Assembly (NCBI RefSeq): GCF_039543825.1
Contig: NZ_BAABKM010000001.1
Location: 248,001 to 312,000, forward strand
Length of the DNA: 64,000 nucleotides
Reading direction: 5' to 3'
Origin: Nocardioides conyzicola
GTDB lineage: Bacteria > Actinomycetota > Actinomycetes > Propionibacteriales > Nocardioidaceae
This document shows positions 55,935 to 64,000 of the stretch, one piece after another (position 1 is the first letter of the stretch; each line of letters begins with the position of its first letter). The notes below the pieces were generated by a model, which saw only the letters and a list, made by a program, of their open reading frames with translations, had not been told where the DNA came from and searched no databases. The position numbers were made by a program, and so were the translations under genes.

Positions 55935-56230
55935 CAGTCCTCCTCCAGGATCCGCGGCACGGAGAAGCGCTGCTGCTCGACGGCCGGGGCGCCGGAGAGC
56001 GCCTGCTCGGGCGTCAGGCTGGGGCGGACGACGTCCTCGCGGAAGACGTTGGTGAGCGGCAGCGCGTGCGAGGTCGGCGGGATGTCCTCACTGGCGACGG
56101 CGCTGATCGACGCCACCGACTCCAGGATCACCGACAGCTGCGGTGCGAGATGGTCGAGCTCGGCGTCGGAGAGGTCGATCCGGGCGAGGTCCGCCAGGTG
56201 CGCCACCTCGTCGCGCGTGATTTCGGGCAT
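55934..56230 (-). CDS. gatC: Aspartyl/glutamyl-tRNA amidotransferase subunit C
   Basis: 98 residues. Typical GatC opening [20 protein letters not shown], the linker helix [20 protein letters not shown] and the ordered loop [20 protein letters not shown]. It wraps GatA and GatB together. ATG at 56230. Confidence 0.97.
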
Positions 56231-56239
56231 GAACCAATC

Positions 56240-56731
56240 CTAGGAGAGAGCAGCATCGGCGCGTCGGCCGGTCACCACGACCTCGTCCTCGGCGACGTCG
56301 TGACCGGCGGCGCAGCGGACGGCCACGTGCACGGGCTCCCCGCAGCCGAGGTGGCTGACCTCCGGACCGCCGCCCGTCCCCGCCCAGGCGGCCCCCCATT
56401 CCAGGAGTCCCAGGACGACCGGCATCAGCGCGTGTCCAGCCTCCGTGAGCGTGTACTCGTGCCGGGTGCGCTGGCCCGGCTCGCGGTAGGGCACCTTCGC
56501 GAGCACGCCGGCCTCGACCAGCTCCTTGAGCCAACGGGCCGCGACCGCCTCGGTGACCCCGACCCGCGCGACGAGCGAGTCGAAGCGCGTCGACCCGTAG
56601 AAGACCTCGCGCACGAGCAGCACGGCGGACCGGTTGCCGACGACCTGCATGGCTCGGTCGATCGGGCAGCGATCGCCCAGGGGTCGGTCTCCCCGCTCCG
56701 CGAGGCTGCCTGCTGTCCGGACTGGTGGCAT
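56240..56731 (-). CDS. HxlR-family transcriptional regulator
   Basis: 163 residues. Winged-helix segment AMQVVGNRSAVLLVREVFYG, TRFDSLVARVGVTEAVAARW, LKELVEAGVLAKVPY, TEAGHALMPVVLGLLEWG. Cys 22 (GDRCPIDRA) lies in the usual HxlR position. The C-terminal extension (HLGCGEPVHVAVRCAAGHDV) has two more Cys and may sense metal or redox stress. It is divergent from the MFS gene and likely controls it through the inverted repeat at 56763-56791. Confidence 0.9.
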   Translation of the reverse strand: MPPVRTAGSLAERGDRPLGDRCPIDRAMQVVGNRSAVLLVREVFYGSTRFDSLVARVGVTEAVAARWLKELVEAGVLAKVPYREPGQRTRHEYTLTEAGHALMPVVLGLLEWGAAWAGTGGGPEVSHLGCGEPVHVAVRCAAGHDVAEDEVVVTGRRADAALS

Positions 56732-56762
56732 GACCTCATCGTACGACCTGGCTTGCCCTTTC

Positions 56763-56791
56763 CATAGTCAGGTGCTTGGGTTCTGGCTATG
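56763..56791. promoter_or_regulatory. Inverted-repeat operator reaching the MFS start codon
   Basis: CATAGTCAG (56763-56771) and CTGGCTATG (56783-56791) form an inverted repeat with one mismatch and an 11-nt spacer. The right arm contains the MFS ATG (56789-56791), and the left arm overlaps the -10-like CATAGT (56763-56768). A bound HxlR dimer would block both transcription start and translation. Confidence 0.6.
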
Positions 56792-58225
56792 AACAACCAA
56801 AGTCAGGTACGCCGGCAAGCGCTGGTGACCGCGATCCTGGTCGGCTCCGCCTTCCTCGCCGGGGTCGACCTCTTCATCGTCAACGTCGCCTTCGACGAGA
56901 TCGGCCACGACTTCGCGGCCGCCGCGCACCCGCCGACGCTCTCCCAGCTCAGCTGGATCCTCAACGCGTACGCCGTGATCTTCGCCGCGCTGCTGGTCCC
57001 GATGGGGCGGCTCACCGACCGCTACGGCCGCAAGGCAGGCTTCGTGCTCGGCATCGCGGTGTTCACGGCGGCCAGCGCCGCGTGCGCGCTGAGCGGGAAC
57101 GTCTGGGAGCTGGTCGCCTTCCGCGGGCTGCAGGCCGTCGGCGCCGCGGCGATGACGCCGGCCAGCCTGGGGCTGCTGCTGGCCGCGCTGCCGCCCGAGC
57201 GCAAGGCCCCGGCCGCTCGGCTGTGGGCGACGACCGGCGCCCTCGCGGCGGCCTTCGGTCCCGCGGTCGGCGGTGGCCTGGTCCAGCTGTCGTGGCACTG
57301 GGCCTTCTGGATCAACGTGCCGATCGGCCTCGCGCTGATCGCCGGCGCGATCCGCTACGTCCCCGACGTCCGCCACAACGTCGGCGCGCCCCGCCCCGAC
57401 CTCACCGGCGCCCTGGTCCTTGCGGTCGCCGTCGGCGCGCTGGTGCTCGGGCTCGTCCAGGGCCCGAGCTGGGGCTGCACCGCCGGGGTGCTGGGCTCCT
57501 TCGCGGTCGCCGCCATCGGGCTCGCGACGTTCGCGTGGCAGACCGCGCACCACCCGTCGCCGGTCGTCGACCCTGCGCTGCTGCGGGTGCGCGCCTTCGC
57601 CTGGGCCAACGGCGCGACCCTGGTCTTCAACACCGGCTTCGGCATCAGCCTGCTCGCCGGCATCCTGTGGATGCAGCAGGTCTGGGACTACTCCGCGCTC
57701 CGCACCGGCTTCGCGGTCGCGGCCGGCCCGTTGTTCGTGCCGGTCACCTCGATCCTGTCGCAGCGGCTCTTCCCGCGAGCCCGCCCCAGCCTCCTCGTCA
57801 CGGTCGGCGCCCTGGTCGCCGCGGCCGGTGCGACCCTGATGGCGGTCCGGCTCGACGAGCAGCCGTCGTACTGGACCACGTTCTTCCCGGGCTGGGCCGT
57901 CGTCGGCATCGCGGTCGGACTGGTGATGCCCAACCTGATCGCCGCAGCGACGTCCACGCTGCCGCCCGCCCAGGCGTCCACCGGCGGCGGGGTGATCTCG
58001 ATGTCGCGGCAGCTGGGCCTGGTGCTCGGGGTCAGCATCCTGGTGAGCATGCTCGGCGGCTCGGGGCCGGCCTCCGGGACCTTCACCGCCGCCTGGCTGG
58101 TGGTGGCGGCCGCGTCCGTGCTGGCCGCCGCATCGGCGTACGCCATGGAGGCGAGCCGCCGTCGCCCCGTCGCCGAGGCCGAGCCGGCTCCGTTTGCCCC
58201 GGCGAGCACCCGGGAAACCGGGTGA
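56789..58225 (+). CDS. MFS drug:proton antiporter, 14-helix DHA2 family
   Basis: 478 residues, about 14 membrane segments. DHA2 features: AFLAGVDLFIVNVAFDEIGH in helix 1, LSWILNAYAVIFAALLVPMG, motif A GRLTDRYGRKAGFVLG, LQAVGAAAMTPASLGLLLAA and AFGPAVGGGLVQLSWHWAFW with motif C-type Gly/Pro spacing. Likely exports toxic organic compounds. Controlled by the divergent HxlR regulator. Confidence 0.92.
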   Translation: MNNQSQVRRQALVTAILVGSAFLAGVDLFIVNVAFDEIGHDFAAAAHPPTLSQLSWILNAYAVIFAALLVPMGRLTDRYGRKAGFVLGIAVFTAASAACALSGNVWELVAFRGLQAVGAAAMTPASLGLLLAALPPERKAPAARLWATTGALAAAFGPAVGGGLVQLSWHWAFWINVPIGLALIAGAIRYVPDVRHNVGAPRPDLTGALVLAVAVGALVLGLVQGPSWGCTAGVLGSFAVAAIGLATFAWQTAHHPSPVVDPALLRVRAFAWANGATLVFNTGFGISLLAGILWMQQVWDYSALRTGFAVAAGPLFVPVTSILSQRLFPRARPSLLVTVGALVAAAGATLMAVRLDEQPSYWTTFFPGWAVVGIAVGLVMPNLIAAATSTLPPAQASTGGGVISMSRQLGLVLGVSILVSMLGGSGPASGTFTAAWLVVAAASVLAAASAYAMEASRRRPVAEAEPAPFAPASTRETG

Positions 58226-58226
58226 C

Positions 58227-59531
58227 GTGCCGACGAGCCGGACAACCGCGACCCTGACGCTGAGGCAGGGTCGTGCCGACGAGACCGTGGCCACCGCAGG
58301 CTGGACCCGCCTGGTGGCGACCCTCGCCGCTCGGGCCGCAGGGCGGGTCGAGGTCGACGTAGGCCTGGTCACGACCACCTTCCGCGGCAGCACGGAGCGC
58401 CTCGACCGGGTCCGGGCCTGGCTCGACGCTCCCGACCTCACCGATCTGGACGCCGTACGCCGCGAGCTCGCCGCCGACCCGCCCGACGTCGGAGCCGTCG
58501 AGGTCGCCCTCCTGGTCCGCTACGGCGCGCAGGGCCCGGGTCTAGCGGGCCTCGGCGAGACCGGTCTGGGCTCGGTGACGCCCGATGCCCTGCGCGCGCA
58601 CGTCGAGCGCTGCCTGGCGGGGACACCGCCGGCAGCGGTGCGCATCCCCCGCGACCCGGCGTACTCGCACGGCTACGCCTACGGGACGTCCGTGGTGATC
58701 GCCAGCGGCGTCGTGCCGGTGGACGCGGCCGACGCGCTGGGCGAGGACCTGGCGCGCGCACTGCGCGAGGAGGTCGGCGGGACCGGCGAGGAGGCGCCCT
58801 GGTGGCGGGCCGAGCAGGTCGACGCCGACCATGCGGTCCTCGTGGTCGCCGGTTGGCGGACCCGCAGCACGACGAGCCGGTGGCGGGAGGCACGGCCCCT
58901 GCTGCTCGACGAGGTCGGCCTGCCGGGCGCGACGGACTTCGCCGAGACCCTGCTCGTCGGCGCCCACCCGAAGGTGCTCGACTTCGTGCTCGGCGTCCCG
59001 GAGGCCGGGTGGCAGCACGCCCCCAGCGAGGGCACGGGGTATCGCCACCGGGGCAACGAGCAGCACCACCTGCGCGTCGACGGCCGCGGGGTCCACTTCG
59101 ACTACGGCTGGGGCGGGCCGTTCTTCCCGGCCGATCAGCTGGCCGCCGTGCTCGCGCACCCGGGTGGGGCGCGGACCCTCGTCGCCCAGGACGGGCTGAA
59201 CATGACGGTGCAGCCGCAGGACTGGCGGGACGGAGCCGGCGCGGTCGCCGAGATCGACGAGCTCGCCGGGTCCCGCCTCCTCCCCCAGCTCACGGACCCC
59301 GCGGCGGAACGGGAGCAACGGCTGCCGGGGCCGCCGCGGGTGCCGGAGCCGCGGACGACGGTTGCGCTGCTGGTCGGCGCCTTCGCCCTGTTGCTCGCCC
59401 TGGTCGTCAGCGTCGTGGTGGCGTTCACCCTGGCCGACGTCCCGCCGACGCCGTTCGTGCTGGTCGGCGGGGTCGCGGCGCTCACGGCCGGCCTGGTGGT
59501 CCGCAGGCGCGCCCGACGCGCGGAGGGCTGA
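58227..59531 (+). CDS. Hypothetical protein with two C-terminal membrane helices
   Basis: 434 residues from the GTG at 58227, immediately after the MFS stop. The N-terminal ~360 residues are soluble (GRADETVATAGWTRLVATLA, AYSHGYAYGTSVVIASGV, GYRHRGNEQHHLRVDGRGVH, FDYGWGGPFFPADQLAAVL). Helices at ~377-400 and ~408-425 end the protein (TVALLVGAFALLLALVVSVV; PFVLVGGVAALTAGLVV), leaving the large domain cytosolic. No family was recognised. Confidence 0.6.
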   Translation: MPTSRTTATLTLRQGRADETVATAGWTRLVATLAARAAGRVEVDVGLVTTTFRGSTERLDRVRAWLDAPDLTDLDAVRRELAADPPDVGAVEVALLVRYGAQGPGLAGLGETGLGSVTPDALRAHVERCLAGTPPAAVRIPRDPAYSHGYAYGTSVVIASGVVPVDAADALGEDLARALREEVGGTGEEAPWWRAEQVDADHAVLVVAGWRTRSTTSRWREARPLLLDEVGLPGATDFAETLLVGAHPKVLDFVLGVPEAGWQHAPSEGTGYRHRGNEQHHLRVDGRGVHFDYGWGGPFFPADQLAAVLAHPGGARTLVAQDGLNMTVQPQDWRDGAGAVAEIDELAGSRLLPQLTDPAAEREQRLPGPPRVPEPRTTVALLVGAFALLLALVVSVVVAFTLADVPPTPFVLVGGVAALTAGLVVRRRARRAEG

Positions 59532-59546
59532 CCCAACCGATCCGGC

Positions 59547-59571
59547 GGTCACCGCATCTACCGTGGTGACC
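59547..59571. promoter_or_regulatory. Inverted repeat upstream of the sigma-fusion gene
   Basis: GGTCACC (59547-59553) and GGTGACC (59565-59571) are perfect inverted arms with an 11-nt spacer, 17 bp upstream of the ATG at 59588. The spacer holds ATCTACCG, a possible -10. An operator or autoregulatory site is possible but unproven. Confidence 0.35.
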
Positions 59572-59587
59572 CGCTCGAGGAGGATTG

Positions 59588-61180
59588 ATGGCGAGACCGC
59601 CCAGGACGCTGACGGACGAGGAGTTCGCGGAGTTCGTGCATGCCAGCTGGCCCGGGCTCTATCGGACGGCGTACCTGATGCTGGGTGACCACCAGCTCGC
59701 CGAGGACCTCGTCCAGACGTCCCTCGCCAAGACCTACGCCTCCTGGCGCCAGGTCAAGGAGCCCGCCGCCGCCCCGGCGTACGCCCGGGTGGTGCTCGCC
59801 AACACCGCCGCCTCCTGGTTCCGACGCCGTGGCTGGCGCAACGAGCACCCGACGGAGCACCTCCCCGACAGCGGCACCGACCACGACCTCACCACGCGGA
59901 CCGCGGTCGTCGACGCACTCGCCACTCTCGCCCCGCGCCAGCGCGCCGTCGTGGTGCTCCGCTACTACGACGACCTCTCCGTGCGCGAGGTCGCCCAGGC
60001 CCTCGGCATCAGCGAGGGCACCGTCAAGAGCCAGACCTCCGACGCACTGGCCCGACTGCGCGACGTCCTAAGCGACGAGGCCGCCTCGGTCAGCGTCCCC
60101 ACCGTCGACCCGGTCGCCGTGGTCGGCAACGGTCGCCGGATCCAGCGCGACCGCCGGGTCCGCGTCGCCGCTGCGGTCTCCGCAGTCGTCGCGGTGGTCG
60201 TTGTGATCGTCGCCGCCGTCGCTGCTCCGGGAGGCGACCGCGCGGACGAGATTCCGCCCACCCACACTGGAGAGTCGAAGGACTGGGCGGTGGCGTCGGG
60301 GTCGACCGTCCAGCTCGGCTCGGGGTCCGTCATCGACCTCGATGACGGACCGGTCGGCTATCTCTTCTCCACGTCTGCCGGGCTGCTGGTGAACTACGGC
60401 AAGGACGGCGCGCCCTGGAGTGGCAGCTCGCGATGGACGGTCATCGCGCCCGACGGCAGCACCTCCGACTTCACCCTCGACGTCGGGGACCAGCTCACCG
60501 ACACCGACCCGTCCCAGCCGTACGTCGTCTACGTCGAGGCAACCGGGTCACCCACCGCGTGGGACGTCGTGGTGCGTGACCTCCGCACCAACGAGGTCAC
60601 GGACACCATCCGGGTCGACGGATCCTTCAGCTGGGCGGACGACGGCGGGGTCCCGGACGCCTTCGTGGACCGGGACCACGTCTACCTGAGCCTGGACGAG
60701 ACCGCGGTCGACGTGGACCTGACGACGCGCCAGGTGTCGCCGATCGACACCTTGCCCGCGAAGACGCCGCTGACGGTGGACGGCGGGCTGACGATCCTCT
60801 TCAGCGGCGACCTGGACGCCCATGCGGAAGTGGTCGACATCGACACGGGCGAGGCCCTGATGGACTACGACCAGGGAGACCGCTACCTGCAGCTGTCGCC
60901 CGACGGCCAACACGTCGCCGCCCTGCCACGTCGCTCCTGCAGCGACGTCGACGCGTGCACCTTCGACCTTCCGACGGCGTTCGTCTACGACCTCACCACG
61001 GACAAGCGGGTCGAGATCGACGTCGAGGGCTCCTCCACCGGCTGGACCCTCGACGGTGACCTCGTGCGGGTGACCAAGGACGACGTGTCCGTGTGCGACG
61101 CGGACGGCGGCGGCTGCAGCTCGACGCCCCTCCAGGTCGGGGCGGACAACCCCGTGGTGGCCGACACGGTCAACTGGTGA
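59588..61180 (+). CDS. ECF-type sigma factor fused to a membrane helix and outer domain
   Basis: 530 residues from the ATG at 59588 (GAGGAGG upstream). Residues ~1-165 are a complete SigE-type ECF sigma factor: region 2 FAEFVHASWPGLYRTAYLML, GDHQLAEDLVQTSLAKTYAS; region 4 LAPRQRAVVVLRYYDDLSVR, EVAQALGISEGTVKSQTSDA. A membrane helix (~191-213, VRVAAAVSAVVAVVVVIVAA) follows, then ~315 outer residues of WD/propeller-like strand repeats (GGLTILFSGDLDAHAEVVD, YLQLSPDGQHVAAL, VYDLTTDKRVEIDV). The sigma domain would be tethered to the membrane until released, for example by proteolysis, or would act from the membrane. No separate anti-sigma gene is adjacent. Confidence 0.88.
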   Translation: MARPPRTLTDEEFAEFVHASWPGLYRTAYLMLGDHQLAEDLVQTSLAKTYASWRQVKEPAAAPAYARVVLANTAASWFRRRGWRNEHPTEHLPDSGTDHDLTTRTAVVDALATLAPRQRAVVVLRYYDDLSVREVAQALGISEGTVKSQTSDALARLRDVLSDEAASVSVPTVDPVAVVGNGRRIQRDRRVRVAAAVSAVVAVVVVIVAAVAAPGGDRADEIPPTHTGESKDWAVASGSTVQLGSGSVIDLDDGPVGYLFSTSAGLLVNYGKDGAPWSGSSRWTVIAPDGSTSDFTLDVGDQLTDTDPSQPYVVYVEATGSPTAWDVVVRDLRTNEVTDTIRVDGSFSWADDGGVPDAFVDRDHVYLSLDETAVDVDLTTRQVSPIDTLPAKTPLTVDGGLTILFSGDLDAHAEVVDIDTGEALMDYDQGDRYLQLSPDGQHVAALPRRSCSDVDACTFDLPTAFVYDLTTDKRVEIDVEGSSTGWTLDGDLVRVTKDDVSVCDADGGGCSSTPLQVGADNPVVADTVNW

Positions 61181-61183
61181 GTC

Positions 61184-64000
<2,817 letters not shown>

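Overview
The window is very GC-rich, gene-dense actinobacterial chromosome. Codon use, the gatCAB, ilvBNC, efeUOB and ligA neighbourhoods, the abundance of GTG starts, DUF222/HNH proteins and DUF2510 proteins, and many mRNAs that look leaderless all suggest a Nocardioides-like member of the Propionibacteriales. That placement is an inference; there is no rRNA or marker-gene comparison behind it. I see no tRNA, rRNA, CRISPR array, insertion sequence or prophage. The window looks like ordinary chromosome carrying a few accessory modules.

Layout. 1-7.4 kb: a truncated TelA-like gene, a divergent YczE-type membrane protein / MocR regulator pair sharing a perfect 11-bp inverted repeat, small hypotheticals including a frameshifted DUF4304 gene, an amidase and a secreted protein. 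7.4-15.4 kb: serA, an ABC-F ATPase whose ribosome-binding site lies in a hairpin, an acetyltransferase, the iron-uptake operon efeUOB behind iron-box-like sites, and a DsbA/FrnE-like protein. 15.4-22.4 kb: a sigma-factor/membrane-protein pair, a DUF222-HNH protein, an orphan GAF histidine kinase, and a serine hydrolase divergent from a TetR gene with two palindromic operators. 22.4-26.3 kb: three tandem paralogous secreted proteins with RTX-like repeats. 26.3-29.8 kb: ilvBNC with a leader peptide, an attenuator and a strong terminator. 29.8-39.2 kb: VOC/pterin-dehydratase fusion, GNAT, UBP zinc finger, HxlR/DoxX, xylB-kynU, an aldose epimerase, and ilvD. 39.3-46.6 kb: a disaccharide-phosphorylase operon (pgmB-like HAD plus GH65), a BNR-repeat/SRPBCC pair, an EamA exporter and a sugar-dehydrogenase lipoprotein.

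46.6-52.8 kb holds the most interesting module. A cobalamin riboswitch precedes five overlapping or abutting minus-strand genes: a secreted alpha/alpha-toroid-like protein, a membrane-anchored DUF4430-like protein, and ECF-transporter T, double-ATPase and S components. The alpha-toroid plus DUF4430 combination is the domain plan of animal intrinsic factor and transcobalamin, split here into two genes, so I propose a surface B12-capture device feeding an ECF importer.

52.9-64 kb: gatCAB, an HxlR/MFS pair whose operator reaches the MFS start codon, a hypothetical membrane protein, an ECF-type sigma factor fused to a transmembrane helix and a large outer domain, ligA, and a TetR gene running off the end behind a perfect 13-bp palindrome.
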